From: Clostridioides difficile
GTDB taxonomy: Bacteria; Bacillota; Clostridia; Peptostreptococcales; Peptostreptococcaceae
Assembly (NCBI GenBank): GCA_024919175.1
Contig: CP103804.1
Span: 2,604,001 to 2,668,000, forward strand
DNA length: 64,000 bases
Direction: 5' to 3'
The notes under the pieces were generated by a model. It worked only from the letters and a program-made list of their open reading frames with translations. It had not been told where the DNA came from and searched no databases. Of this stretch, positions 43,674-52,916 are shown piece by piece. Position 1 is the first letter of the stretch. Every line of letters starts with the position of its first letter. Both the position numbers and the translations under genes were made by a program.

Positions 43674-44324
43674 TTAAAAACTTATTTTAGATACAACTTC
43701 TTGTACAACCTGCTCTATAGTCTTTCCTGTAGTATCTATTTCTAATGCATCATCAGCTTTTACTAATGGTGCAAATTCTCTATTTGAATCAATTTCATCT
43801 CTTTTTTCTATATCTTCAATTACTTCTTTTAAAGTAGTATTATATCCTTTATTACAAAGTTCTTTATAGCGTCTACTTCCTCTTTCTTCTGGTGTAGCTA
43901 CTAAAAAGAATTTATAATCTGCATTTGGAAAAACATATGAACCTATATCTCTACCATCTAATATTACTGAACTTTTTGTTCCAATTTTTCGTTGAACTTC
44001 AACCATCAACTTTCTTACTTCTTTTATCTTAGCTACATTAGAAACATTATTGCTTACTTCTATTGTTCTTATCTCATCATTTATAATGTTTTGGTCTAAG
44101 TATATACTGTTATTTTTAAAATCTATATCTGAATTTTTAGCTATTTTGATAACTTCTTTTTCATTATTGACATCAATATTATTTTTTAAACACTTATAAG
44201 TAACAGCTCTATACATAGCACCTGTATCTATATAATTTATATTTAGTTTTTCTGCTACTATCTTAGCTATTGTACTTTTACCAGCCCCTGCTGGTCCATC
44301 CACAGCTATAACCAAATTACCCAT
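43674..44324 (-). CDS. cmk: Cytidylate kinase
   Basis: Phosphorylates CMP and dCMP. The 216-residue protein has the P-loop GPAGAGKST (about residues 9-17), NYIDTGAMYRAVTY for nucleoside monophosphate binding, SSVILDGRDIGSYVFPNADYKFFL with the Arg/Asp pair that recognises cytosine, and a LID with RGSRRYKEL. Length and motifs are typical of the bacterial type. It is the third gene of the leftward operon. Confidence 0.95.
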   Translation of the reverse strand: MGNLVIAVDGPAGAGKSTIAKIVAEKLNINYIDTGAMYRAVTYKCLKNNIDVNNEKEVIKIAKNSDIDFKNNSIYLDQNIINDEIRTIEVSNNVSNVAKIKEVRKLMVEVQRKIGTKSSVILDGRDIGSYVFPNADYKFFLVATPEERGSRRYKELCNKGYNTTLKEVIEDIEKRDEIDSNREFAPLVKADDALEIDTTGKTIEQVVQEVVSKISF

Positions 44325-44377
44325 ATCTACACCTCTATTTTATTTATATTTAATAGTCTACTTATTAGAAACTATAT

Positions 44378-45631
44378 CTATACACTAGTCCCTGCAAGAT
44401 ATCCAGTTGAAAAAGCTATTTGTAAATTATATCCACCTGTTTCTGCATCTACATCTATTACCTCTCCTGTAAAAAATAAATCCTTTATTAACTTAGATTC
44501 CATTGTAGAAGAATTAATTTCTTTAACTGAAATACCACCAGAAGTAACCATCCCAGTGTTTATACCTGTAGTTCCATTACAAGTTAGTTTCATATTTTTT
44601 ATATACTCAATAATTTTAATTTCATCAGCCTTAGATAAATCATTTGCTTTTTTATCACTTAATGATAATATAGAAAAAATTTCTTTTAAAAAGTTTTGAG
44701 GTAATATCTGTTTAAGATTATTTAAGATATTTTTATTTGGAAATTCTCTAATTATATTAGAAATTTCATTGACATCTAAGTTTGGTAAAAAATCTATATT
44801 TAATTCTACCTTATCTTTTTCAATAATCTTGTTGATATAAGAAGACATTATAAGTACGCAAGGGCCTGTTATCCCAAAATGTGCAAATAACATGTCTCCT
44901 GATTTTAATATTTTCTTTTTCTTAATCTTACAAGATATTTCTACATTTCTCATAGATATTCCTTGCAAAGCTTTAATCCATTTTTCTTCTATTGTAAGTG
45001 GCGCTAAAGCAGGATATAGTTTATTTAATGTATGTCCATAATTTTGAAGAACTTTATACATAGAACCATCGGAACCTGTTTTTGAATAACTAACTCCCCC
45101 AGTTGACATAATAACTTTATCACCTAATATCTTATCTCCATTATCTAAAATGACACCCTTTATTGAATAATTTGATTTATTCTTGCTATAGTCCTCTTGT
45201 TCAGTAATTTCTTCAGTTATAATATCCACGACTTTTTTATTATACATTATCTTTACATTATGATTAATTAAGTCCTTATTTAATACTTCTATTACTTCTA
45301 TTGATTTATCACTCTTAGTATAAACCTTATGATCATTTTCTTCTTCAATCTTATACTCTAAATTTTTACTTTCAAAATACGATATAAGATTTTTATTTGT
45401 AAATGTATAAAAGCTACTATATAGAAATTTTTTATTGTTCACAACTTTATCAAAAAAATCTTCTATCTCTCTACTGTTGGTAAAGTTACATCTACCTCCA
45501 CCAGTTGCTCTTAACTTTCTCCCTAACTCTACATTTCTTTCAATCAATATTACTTCATTATTGTTTTTCGAAGCTGACAAAGCTGCCATCATTCCAGATG
45601 GTCCTCCTCCAACTACTATAACTTTACTCAT
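44378..45631 (-). CDS. HI0933/YhiN family FAD-dependent oxidoreductase
   Basis: A 417-residue flavoprotein. The FAD dinucleotide motif VVGGGPSGMMAALSA opens the protein, followed by RKLRATGGGRCNFTN, a family signature. VIMSTGGVSYSKTGSDGSMY and the C-terminal GVSVKEIN-like TSGGISVKEINSSTMESK with GEVIDVDAETGGYNLQIAFSTGYLAG close it. Members include BaiN, which acts on bile-acid intermediates in a gut clostridium, but this operon context is housekeeping and the substrate is unknown. It lies 53 bp ahead of cmk. Confidence 0.88.
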   Translation of the reverse strand: MSKVIVVGGGPSGMMAALSASKNNNEVILIERNVELGRKLRATGGGRCNFTNSREIEDFFDKVVNNKKFLYSSFYTFTNKNLISYFESKNLEYKIEEENDHKVYTKSDKSIEVIEVLNKDLINHNVKIMYNKKVVDIITEEITEQEDYSKNKSNYSIKGVILDNGDKILGDKVIMSTGGVSYSKTGSDGSMYKVLQNYGHTLNKLYPALAPLTIEEKWIKALQGISMRNVEISCKIKKKKILKSGDMLFAHFGITGPCVLIMSSYINKIIEKDKVELNIDFLPNLDVNEISNIIREFPNKNILNNLKQILPQNFLKEIFSILSLSDKKANDLSKADEIKIIEYIKNMKLTCNGTTGINTGMVTSGGISVKEINSSTMESKLIKDLFFTGEVIDVDAETGGYNLQIAFSTGYLAGTSV

Positions 45632-45655
45632 AAACTTCTCCTTATAATTTTATAC

Positions 45656-46297
45656 TTACTCAAGTGCAGAATTATTTATTTTTACATGATTTTTTATATG
45701 ACTTGTATCATTCATCTTTATTACTACTGGACCATAATCTTTAAATTCTACTATATTTAAAGCGGTGTTATCTTGCTTAATTCTGTATATATTTTCCATT
45801 CCTGACTCTAAAAATGATAGCAACATAACCCTTAATGTAATTGAATGTGTGACAAGAACTATATTTTTATCATTGTATTTTTCATTTAATTCCTTTATAA
45901 AAGCATCTACTCTTTCTTTTATAATTTTAAGAGTTTCTCCTTCTGGTATATTTACTAAATGTGGCTCATTTCTCCATGTTGAATATATATCTGAATAGTC
46001 TTTTTGAATTTCTTTTATTAAAAGACCTTCCCAAACTCCAAATCCCATTTCTCTAAGTGCTTCAGTTTTTTGGACTTCAATATTGAGTTTATCACCTAAA
46101 ATTTGGGCTGTTTGCATTGCTCTCCCTAAATCACTACTAAAAATATAATCAATTGAATACTTACCCATATCTTCAGAAAGTTCTCTTGCTTGTTCTATAC
46201 CTTGTGGTGTAAGGTCAGAATTACCATGACCTTGTGTTTTTCCTAATAAGTTCCAATCTGTTTGTCCATGTCTTACTATATAAAAAGTATTTCCCAT
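45656..46297 (-). CDS. Histidine phosphatase family protein (phosphoglycerate mutase-like)
   Basis: A 213-residue enzyme of the histidine phosphatase superfamily. The catalytic RHG motif is in FYIVRHGQTDWNLLGKTQG (His about residue 9), with SSDLGRAMQTAQI, the Glu of ALREMGFGVWEG and the second His in VLVTHSITLRVML. It may be a cofactor-dependent mutase, a CobC-type phosphatase or a general phosphatase; the sequence alone does not say. First gene of the operon leading to ispH; start ATG 46297 behind TAGGAGG. Confidence 0.88.
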   Translation of the reverse strand: MGNTFYIVRHGQTDWNLLGKTQGHGNSDLTPQGIEQARELSEDMGKYSIDYIFSSDLGRAMQTAQILGDKLNIEVQKTEALREMGFGVWEGLLIKEIQKDYSDIYSTWRNEPHLVNIPEGETLKIIKERVDAFIKELNEKYNDKNIVLVTHSITLRVMLLSFLESGMENIYRIKQDNTALNIVEFKDYGPVVIKMNDTSHIKNHVKINNSALE

Positions 46298-46501
46298 ATT
46301 TCCTCCTAATATATCTATCTATTTTTTATTAATATGAATTGTCACTTCTCAAAATTTAATTATATCATAAATAGTTTACTATGTTTCTATTTTATAATTT
46401 TAATCTAATATATTCTTCTCAGCTCATCCTATTTATATTTACCACATTTTATTATATAATAACAGGCTTTTTCTCAACTTATAAAAAGTAATCATCACAT
46501 T

Positions 46502-46921
46502 TTATTTATAAAATTCCTCGAATCTATATTCTTGAATCGGATTAAAATATCTATCTCTATCTACTTTTGATAAAAACATATCTAGTGGTCTTGCAAATAC
46601 ACCTGTATCATCATATAAAGTTTTATATAAAACCAAATTTTTATTGTCTTTTTCTTTTTGATGATAAAAATTTCCATTTAAATCTCTATATATAAAAATA
46701 TTTTCATCTAACTCAGTATGCTTAGCATCTAGCTTATATTTAATTTTATTTTTAGTTGAACTTTTTTCATTGTATGTTTCACAGATTTTTTCTATATCAT
46801 TACTATCAATAGCTTTACTCAATCCCATTGTAGCATAATATTTTCCTTTAAAATGCTTGTAGATACAAGGATATTTTAATTTTCTTTGATTAATGTTCAG
46901 ACTATTTTTTTGCTTATCCAT
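46502..46921 (-). CDS. DUF1653 domain protein
   Basis: A 139-residue protein with the DUF1653 pattern: YKHFKGKYYATMGLS near residue 21, then NFYHQKEKDNKNLVLYKTLYDDTGVFARPLDMFLSKVD, where family members have VVYRxLYGDxxxWVRPLxMF. An internal insertion of about 30 residues makes it longer than the usual single-domain proteins. No membrane segment. Function unknown. Monocistronic, with AGGGAGG before the start. Confidence 0.75.
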   Translation of the reverse strand: MDKQKNSLNINQRKLKYPCIYKHFKGKYYATMGLSKAIDSNDIEKICETYNEKSSTKNKIKYKLDAKHTELDENIFIYRDLNGNFYHQKEKDNKNLVLYKTLYDDTGVFARPLDMFLSKVDRDRYFNPIQEYRFEEFYK

Positions 46922-47237
46922 TTTACTATCCTCCCTATATGTATTGTTTGAAAAGTATATTCTATCTTATATTTTTTATTTTAAAATAAATTTACAAACT
47001 AAGTTATTTAAACTTTTCAGAATACAGCAATTTTTAATATGCAAATTATATATTATAATTATCCAATGTTTTCACACATTATATAATATATTTAATTTTT
47101 ATTTATCATAAATATATTCTACTTTTCTTATTATGTAGTTATATAAAACTTATCATATATTTTATTTATTAAAAGCAATGCTTGTATTATATTTTATCAT
47201 AATTTAAAGTTTATTAATAATACAATGAAATAAATAA
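46922..47237. other. Intergenic, AT-rich
   Basis: No supported gene. The upstream region of the DUF1653 gene lies at its left; the LytTR terminator marks its right end. Confidence 0.5.
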
Positions 47238-47262
47238 AGAGGCTGTATAAAATACAGCCTCT
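47238..47262 (-). terminator. Intrinsic terminator after the LytTR gene
   Basis: Perfect 11-bp stem AGAGGCTGTAT / ATACAGCCTCT with a 3-nt loop and T-rich tail on the minus strand, overlapping the very end region of the LytTR gene. Confidence 0.85.
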
Positions 47263-47267
47263 CAAAA

Positions 47268-47609
47268 TTAATATTTATAATCATATAATTTTTCTAACTT
47301 CTTTTCTAACTTCTTTTTTCTATCTAAACCTAAAACTCTTATAAAATTATTTCCTACAAAAATACAATTATTGCTGAGATAAAATTCACACTTATCTAAA
47401 TTTACAATATAACTGTTGCTGCATTTAAAAAAATTTTCTTCTTTTAGCAATCTTTTTATACTAGGAGAATTTTCTCCAATATCATAAGTTCCATTTTCTG
47501 TATAAATTTTTGATTCATACTCTTGCTTTTCTATGTACAAAATTTCCTTAATGTTAATTGAAAAACGTTTATCTTCCTGTTCAATATTAATAAAACATTC
47601 CTCTTTCAT
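47268..47609 (-). CDS. Stand-alone LytTR DNA-binding protein
   Basis: A 113-residue protein made of a LytTR domain only. INIKEILYIEKQEYESKIYTENGTYDI, LLKEENFFKCSNSYIVNLDKCEFYLSNNCIFVGN is the typical pattern of beta strands with the NxxY/V block (SNSYIVNL). There is no receiver domain ahead of it, so it is not a normal response regulator. The frame opens at 47660, but GGAGG lies 7 nt before ATG 47609, taken as start. LytTR proteins bind direct repeats in promoters of virulence or peptide systems. An AgrC-like sensor remnant lies 1 kb upstream. Confidence 0.8.
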   Translation of the reverse strand: MKEECFINIEQEDKRFSINIKEILYIEKQEYESKIYTENGTYDIGENSPSIKRLLKEENFFKCSNSYIVNLDKCEFYLSNNCIFVGNNFIRVLGLDRKKKLEKKLEKLYDYKY

Positions 47610-48187
47610 TACCATCCCTCCAAGTATTCTTATTAATTTAATTTTAGTGTTTTTTAGCAATATAATCTATCGGAAATATATGTAAGATTAGCCTATTTGA
47701 AATATTTATAGAGTTATTTTTGATATTAACTTACAAATTTATTTCTTAGCATTAATTTTTAAAGTTAATATGTCATATTATAAATAATATCAGTATTTAT
47801 AGGTGCATATTACTTTAATAAAATAACTCTTCAATAAAATTGTGTAAAATTATACATATAAAAGTAAATATTGACTTTTATATATAATTTAAATAATTAG
47901 GATTTAATTACGTCCTTATTAAAATAATTTGATACTTATTAATTATCAATTGAAAACTCATAAACATATCATGAATATATAACCAAAATCAATTTATAAT
48001 CTATCAATTAGAAAAAATTACCCACTATAAAGTACGCACTTCTTGAAGTTATTAAAAAGTTGATAAGTAAATTTACAAATATTATTTGGTATAGTTATGG
48101 ACACAAAAAAACAGTCTACATATTAAAATAAACTGCCCTATAAACTAAAACTTGATAATTTTTTAAACTTAACCTGTATAATTATCT
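47610..48187. other. Intergenic, AT-rich
   Basis: Nearly 580 bases with no ORF supported by a ribosome site on either strand and no clear hairpin. Any LytTR promoter should be in the left part. Confidence 0.45.
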
Positions 48188-48306
48188 CTATAGATTCGCA
48201 ATAACAATCAATCCTAAAAATCCTATCCCAAGAATTGTTCCAATCAAAGCTAATACATTGATAATTATTTTTGTCTTATTCTTTTTTATTATAGATAACT
48301 TATTTC
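48188..48306 (-). pseudogene. Relic of a VanZ-like gene 3' end
   Basis: A leftward stop-terminated frame reads IINVLALIGTILGIGFLGLI then VIANL-stop, preceded by KKNKTKI. The intact VanZ-like protein at 53565-54074 ends KIINVLALIVTVIVVLFLGL then LIVANL-stop, preceded by FKNKTI. Nucleotides match too (GCTAATACATTGATAATT is shared). Only the last 38 or so codons remain; no start or upstream VanZ sequence is found beside it. This is a decayed second copy. Confidence 0.75.
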
Positions 48307-48394
48307 AATCTATTTACAATTCTGCAAATATATTGCCATTATTAACTACTCATAGTATTCTAACCTTAATACCATCTAATCATAGGAGGAATTT

Positions 48395-48574
48395 ATGAAG
48401 GATTTAATAGTTTTCTTAATAATGTTATTTATTTATTTTTTACTTGCACTTTTTGCACAGAAACTTAACAACATATATTCTTTTAAAAAACATGTTTTTA
48501 TATGGGTATGTTTAATTTTACTCATTTCATGTTTTACAAAATATATTAACGATTTTCTTATATATTTTATTTAG
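48395..48574 (+). CDS. Small two-helix membrane protein, paralogue of the one at 54.8 kb
   Basis: A 59-residue ORF with a strong TAGGAGG ribosome site 7 nt before the ATG. It starts MKDLIVFLIMLFIYFLLALF, then a short basic hydrophilic turn (QKLNNIYSFKKH) and a second hydrophobic helix FIWVCLILLISC. Alignment by eye with 54804-54983 shows MK-L-VFL, Y-LL, K-N--Y--K-H-F-W and LILL conserved in register. Both copies lie near VanZ-like sequence. Function unknown; a toxin-like or membrane regulatory peptide is possible. Confidence 0.7.
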   Translation: MKDLIVFLIMLFIYFLLALFAQKLNNIYSFKKHVFIWVCLILLISCFTKYINDFLIYFI

Positions 48575-48696
48575 CTTACTTTGCTTTGATGATATACTCT
48601 AACACAAACTAAATTTTAAGCTTGCTTTCATAATGTTAAAATAAATAAGCTAGAACATGTCACTTAAAAATATTCCCTAACCTCTATTTATACATA

Positions 48697-49365
48697 TTAA
48701 TTAATTATATTATCTTTTTTATCTTTAATTTTAAGTATTATACGTATTAATGCAAATATTGAAATATTGGACAATATCAATAGCAAAACTATTACTGAAA
48801 AAACAACTCTCCTTTCAGGAGAAATTTTTATGAGATTAATAATATAGTCGTAAAGTATAAAAAATGATAATAAATTTGCTATCATTGGAACACATATATA
48901 CAATTCTTTTTTGCTAATTTTAAAATTAGTAAAAGAAATTTTATATATGTACAATAATATAATTAAAATCAATTTTCCAAAAAAGATGGCTTCATATCTG
49001 TATAAATTTCCACTAAGTAAAATATTCATATTATCTAAATTGTTCATTGAAACTACTAATAGCATACTCAATGCATTTATACCTATTAACACCATCCAAT
49101 AAAAAAACAAAATCACTAAACATTTATATATATTGACCTTATAATTTGACTTATAAAAAATAAATGTTATAAGAATGCATATCCATATTCTATCATTAGC
49201 TCCCACATTTATATAAAAAGAGCAAATAATGATAAAAATAGAAAACAAGAAAGATATATTTAATTTTATTAAATTAGTTCTTACTTTACTTGTATAATCA
49301 AATACTTTTTTGCATGCCCATATCTCTATAATAGAAGAAACAATTGTTATAAACGTGTCTAACAT
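48697..49365 (-). CDS. AgrC-like membrane sensor domain without kinase
   Basis: A 222-residue protein with six or seven membrane helices and a short basic tail (KIKDKKDN). The opening MLDTFITIVSSIIEIWACKK and the last segments VVFSVIVLLLILSNISIFALI resemble the N-terminal sensor half of clostridial AgrC-type peptide-sensing kinases, in which the dimerisation and kinase domains follow directly. Here a stop comes at that point and no kinase sequence follows in the 120 bases to the next gene. It may be a truncated relic or a receptor-only decoy. The ribosome site is weak. Confidence 0.55.
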   Translation of the reverse strand: MLDTFITIVSSIIEIWACKKVFDYTSKVRTNLIKLNISFLFSIFIIICSFYINVGANDRIWICILITFIFYKSNYKVNIYKCLVILFFYWMVLIGINALSMLLVVSMNNLDNMNILLSGNLYRYEAIFFGKLILIILLYIYKISFTNFKISKKELYICVPMIANLLSFFILYDYIINLIKISPERRVVFSVIVLLLILSNISIFALIRIILKIKDKKDNIIN

Positions 49366-49892
49366 AATAACTCTCCAAAAATAATTAATTTATATCTTCA
49401 CAATAAAATATACCATTAAAAATACATACTCATTATAACATAAAAGGACACTTAAATTTGCTATTATTACTTAATGATTTTAATAATAACATAAACTCAA
49501 CTATGAAATATTAACAACTAAATTGTTAACAATACAATAAGAAAATATATAAATTATTTCTTCATTTTATTTTAATTATGCTTAATATATAAGTTGACTC
49601 TAAGAACAATTAGAAACAATTAAGGAAGTTTGATATGATTAAATAAAATAATGGCTTGAATTAAGGAAAAATAATGAATTAAAATATTATCTTTAAAACT
49701 AAAAACATATAGTACTAAAATAGGTGGTATCATTTAACTTGATACCAGCCACTTTAATCATTATAGGTCTTTTATTGAATTTGCACCTATTAATCATCAA
49801 TTTGTAAATAGTCGGTAACTTATTAAATAATACCAGTATAGATTTTTTCACATACCTGTCTATTAAAAATCTAAACATATAAACACATATGC
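49366..49892. other. Intergenic with one hairpin
   Basis: No supported ORF. A hairpin TGGTATCA / TGATACCA (49725-49732, 49740-49747), extendable by GG/CC, stands out in otherwise AT-rich sequence; no T-run follows. Confidence 0.45.
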
Positions 49893-50270
49893 TTATTCAT
49901 CCTTTAAATTTTTAAAATGATTTTCAAATAAATCTAATGCATTTTTGTCAATAACTTCATCTTCATGTAACGCTGAAAGTAAACTTTGTAAAGAATTATC
50001 ATGTATATTACTTAAAAAATCTTTTGTCTCAACATTTAAATATTCTTTGTGTCCAACAACTATCGTATAATGAGTATATCTATCTATTTTTTCTGCATCT
50101 AAGAAATGCTTTTTAACAAGTCTTGATAAAAGTGTCAATGTTGTTGTTTGTTTCCATCCATATTTTTGTTCCATAGCTTCAATAGTTTCTTTTGATGTCA
50201 CTGTATCATTTTTTTCCCAAATAAACTTCATAACTTTTAACTCTGCTTGTGGTATTTTTGAAATTGTCAT
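49893..50270 (-). CDS. BlaI/MecI/CopY family repressor
   Basis: A 125-residue winged-helix repressor of full family length. The opening ISKIPQAELKVMKFIWEKNDTVTSKE and the recognition part MEQKYGWKQTTTLTLLSRLVKKHFL are typical, and a helical dimerisation tail follows (FLSNIHDNSLQSLLSALHED). In bla, mec and related systems an adjacent M56 sensor protease inactivates the repressor. No such gene is adjacent here. A broken M56 gene lies at 6 kb. The promoter ahead of it is at 50306-50334. Confidence 0.88.
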   Translation of the reverse strand: MTISKIPQAELKVMKFIWEKNDTVTSKETIEAMEQKYGWKQTTTLTLLSRLVKKHFLDAEKIDRYTHYTIVVGHKEYLNVETKDFLSNIHDNSLQSLLSALHEDEVIDKNALDLFENHFKNLKDE

Positions 50271-50305
50271 AACCTTACGCCCCTCTCAAACTTTTTATTA
50301 AATTA

Positions 50306-50334
50306 ATACTATCGCAATATAGTTTTTAAGTCAA
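50306..50334 (-). promoter_or_regulatory. SigA promoter of the BlaI-like gene with dyad
   Basis: Minus strand TTGACT (50334-50329), 17-nt spacer, TAGTAT (50311-50306). A dyad ACTAT-6 nt-ATAGT overlaps the spacer and -10, where an autoregulating BlaI-type dimer would bind. Confidence 0.6.
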
Positions 50335-50921
50335 AGATTTTGTCGATAATAATATTTTCCAATTTTTCCCATAAATTATTTCTTGATATATATTTCTAAA
50401 ATAAATTACATAAGTAATGATTATTCTACAGAATAAATTTAAGTATATAAATAATATATAGATTATTAAAAAAATAAAAATTTAAATTTTCTTGTTGATT
50501 TATATATTAGAGATTATATATATCATAGATACGTTTATATTTCCTGCTTTTAGAGGGAAACTATTTCAAGAATCTAAAAATATATTTACACATAAATTTT
50601 TAAATATTCTTCTTAAGATTAATTTATATTTTAATGAGATGTCTATTTTTAAATTAAAGGTTCTTAAAAATTTTTGATTTATTCTATATTATTTTAGACA
50701 ATATAAAGTAGTAATTTTCATAGACTGTAATTTAATTTACAATAACTTTTCTAATTAATTATCTTCTTAAAATCATACCTTATATTCAAATTTAAATTTT
50801 CATTATATCGAAATTTTTTTCAATTAAATAAAAAATAAAAAAAATTAAAAATTACTTACACTAAAATTTTTCTTAATGTATAATCCTAATATAAATAAAT
50901 TAAATTTGGAGGTAAATAAGT
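50335..50921. other. Intergenic, very AT-rich
   Basis: About 590 bases. A 61-codon rightward frame at 50492-50677 has no ribosome site and AT-driven composition, so I do not call it. The right end carries the promoter region and TTGGAGG site of the DUF2798 gene. Confidence 0.45.
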
Positions 50922-51395
50922 ATGCCACAAAACAAAAAAGAAAGTTTGATATTCACAGTACTTATGTGTGCTTTTATGGTATTTTTTATGAGTGTCTATA
51001 ATATCTCTTTGCATGAAGGTCTTTCATCAGAAACTGTAAAAAATGCTTGGATGAGTTTTCCACTAGCCTATGTAGTAGGTATGATTTTTGATTGGTTTAT
51101 TGTTTCTAAAATTGCTAAAAAAATTGCATTTTGTATTGTAAATCCAGAAAGTAGACAAATTGCAAAAGCCATTGTTATATCAAGTTGTATGGTATGTGGA
51201 ATGGTTATATGTATGTCTTTATTTGGAGCCATTGAATCAGTTGGTTTCTCTAGCACAATCTTATTTGTATGGATTGTCAATATATTCAACAACTTTATTA
51301 TTGCATTGCCATTACAACTACTAATTGCAGGCCCTTTAGTGAGATTTGTTTTTAGAAGATTATTTCCTGAAGGAACAATTGTAGATTGTTTATAA
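50922..51395 (+). CDS. DUF2798 membrane protein
   Basis: A 157-residue integral membrane protein with four helices (about 8-28, 42-65, 82-105 and 112-140), consisting of two DUF2798 repeats. Each repeat has the M-x-x-x-N/S pattern (LMCAFMVFFMSVYNISLHEG and SSCMVCGMVICMSLFGAIES) followed by a W-x-x-x-N/D-aliphatic helix ending in P-L-A-Y/P-L-Q. ATG at 50922 follows TTGGAGG. Function unknown for the family. It converges with the decarboxylase gene. Confidence 0.85.
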   Translation: MPQNKKESLIFTVLMCAFMVFFMSVYNISLHEGLSSETVKNAWMSFPLAYVVGMIFDWFIVSKIAKKIAFCIVNPESRQIAKAIVISSCMVCGMVICMSLFGAIESVGFSSTILFVWIVNIFNNFIIALPLQLLIAGPLVRFVFRRLFPEGTIVDCL

Positions 51396-51480
51396 CTCTA
51401 CAAAACTACATAAAACTTTATACTATAGGTAAGCTTATTCTAAAGCAAACTACTATACTATACCGTAATTCTTAATTAAT

Positions 51481-51514
51481 GGCAAAATAAATTTGTTACC
51501 AAATTTATTTTGCC
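51481..51514. repeat. Perfect hairpin with GGCAAA ends (site A)
   Basis: GGCAAAATAAATTTG / CAAATTTATTTTGCC, 15-bp arms around TTAC, extended on the right by ACCA. It sits between two convergent genes but lacks a T-run. The TTTTGCCACCA end recurs at 53.06 and 58.60 kb. Confidence 0.65.
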
Positions 51515-51527
51515 ACCAGAGTTATTC

Positions 51528-51704
51528 TTAATCGTATTTTATATTTATGAAATACTCTTCAAATCCATTTAATTTATTTTCATCTAATTCTTCATTTTTT
51601 ATATTTATTAAAGCTAAAATTTTGTTGTATAGCAAATTTCCACTATTTTCATACTTCTGTATGTCTAAAAATAAAGTATACTTATCAAAAGTTGGGAGAT
51701 GTAT
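51528..51704 (-). pseudogene. Open frame directly after the decarboxylase stop, gene tail or lost extension
   Basis: In the same frame as the decarboxylase, right after its TAA, 58 sense codons read IHLPTFDKYTLFLDIQKYEN, SGNLLYNKILALIN and end NGFEEYFINIKYD. There is no start codon with a ribosome site. The composition (amphipathic, acidic, no low-complexity) looks protein-like rather than random. It could be a former C-terminal part of the decarboxylase or the tail of another gene joined here. Confidence 0.4.
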
Positions 51705-52916
51705 TTACTCAATTAATCCATCTTTTCTTTTATAATATTGTTTAGGAAATTCATAGTTTGAAAACATTAATGGTGATAGAGAATATGAGTAACTACCTGC
51801 ATTATTAATCAAAATCACATCTCCTATAGCTGCCTTTTTTAATTTAACATTATTAGCTAATACATCTAATGATGTACAGAGATTTCCAACTATTGTTACA
51901 TACTCTTCTTCTTTTGAATCACTTAATATTGAAAAAGAAAATGCATGGTTTGATGTATATAATGGTTCTTGCCCTTCTAATTCTATACCACAAGTTATTT
52001 TCTCAATTAAATTAGAAATAATAGGTCTCATAAATCCATTAAGACCATTCCTTACAACAAGATATTTTTTCCCTCTTGACATCTTAATATCGACAATCTT
52101 AGTATAGTAATTGCCTGATGTACAAACTACAAAACGACCTGATTCAATAAGGAGTCTAGCCTTTAATGTATTTGCATTAGTAGAAACAATCTTTTCAGTT
52201 AATATTGAAAGCTTTTTAAGATTAACTGGATTTTCTTTAAGATTATCATATGCTACTCCAATCCCACTACCGAAATTTATAAATTCAATATTTATATGCT
52301 CACTTTTATTTAAATTTAGTGCTATGAGAAAACATTTTTCATAATAACATCCTAACTTTTCAAAATCTAACACTTGAGATTTAATATGTATATGAATTCC
52401 AACTACAGATATATAGTTACAAAGATTTAGTATTTTAAAAACATTATCTATATCTTCTATATCAATACCAAACTTGCTTGATATAGAACTATCATCATCC
52501 ATAGTAAAATCCGGATTTATTCTAATGCCTATTTTAATTTTTTTATTATGTTTTTTTGAGATTTTATTTAAAAGTTCTATTTCTGTTATACTATCCGCAA
52601 TAATTATACACTTATCTAAAACAGCCTCTATATCCTCTTCTGTCTTTCCTGGTGCAGAATAGTAAATATTATCTCTAATAACTCCACATTCTTTTGAAAT
52701 TAATACTTCTTTCATTGATGCTGCATCTGCTCCAAACCCTTGTTTAGCAATACTTTTTACAATTTTATTATATGGATTTGTTTTTATGGAATATAAAAAA
52801 TCAAAACCTAAAATACTATTTTTTAATTCCATACACCTTTCGATTATATTAACCTCATCATATATATAACATGGTGCATGTTCTTTTATAAAGCTATGTT
52901 CTTGATTTAAATACAT
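51705..52916 (-). CDS. PLP-dependent decarboxylase of the DapA-decarboxylase/ornithine decarboxylase fold (LysA/BtrK-like)
   Basis: A 403-residue fold-III decarboxylase. The PLP lysine is in FLYSIKTNPYNKI (about residue 45), followed by GADAASMKEV. The barrel has GIHIHIKSQV and NFGSGIGVAYD, and the C-terminal beta domain has GNLCTSLDVLA with the active-site Cys and NAGSYSYSLSPLMF. Sequence details differ from LysA and are closer to the group that acts on carrier-linked or secondary-metabolite amino acids (BtrK-type), but no ACP or ligase lies beside it. Isolated gene, flanked on both sides by related repeat segments. Confidence 0.8.
   Translation of the reverse strand: MYLNQEHSFIKEHAPCYIYDEVNIIERCMELKNSILGFDFLYSIKTNPYNKIVKSIAKQGFGADAASMKEVLISKECGVIRDNIYYSAPGKTEEDIEAVLDKCIIIADSITEIELLNKISKKHNKKIKIGIRINPDFTMDDDSSISSKFGIDIEDIDNVFKILNLCNYISVVGIHIHIKSQVLDFEKLGCYYEKCFLIALNLNKSEHINIEFINFGSGIGVAYDNLKENPVNLKKLSILTEKIVSTNANTLKARLLIESGRFVVCTSGNYYTKIVDIKMSRGKKYLVVRNGLNGFMRPIISNLIEKITCGIELEGQEPLYTSNHAFSFSILSDSKEEEYVTIVGNLCTSLDVLANNVKLKKAAIGDVILINNAGSYSYSLSPLMFSNYEFPKQYYKRKDGLIE

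Noticed and set aside
50492..50677. 61-codon rightward frame in the gap before the DUF2798 gene
   Set aside because: No ribosome site, composition dominated by Ile, Phe, Lys and Leu as expected from AT-rich non-coding DNA, no recognisable motif.
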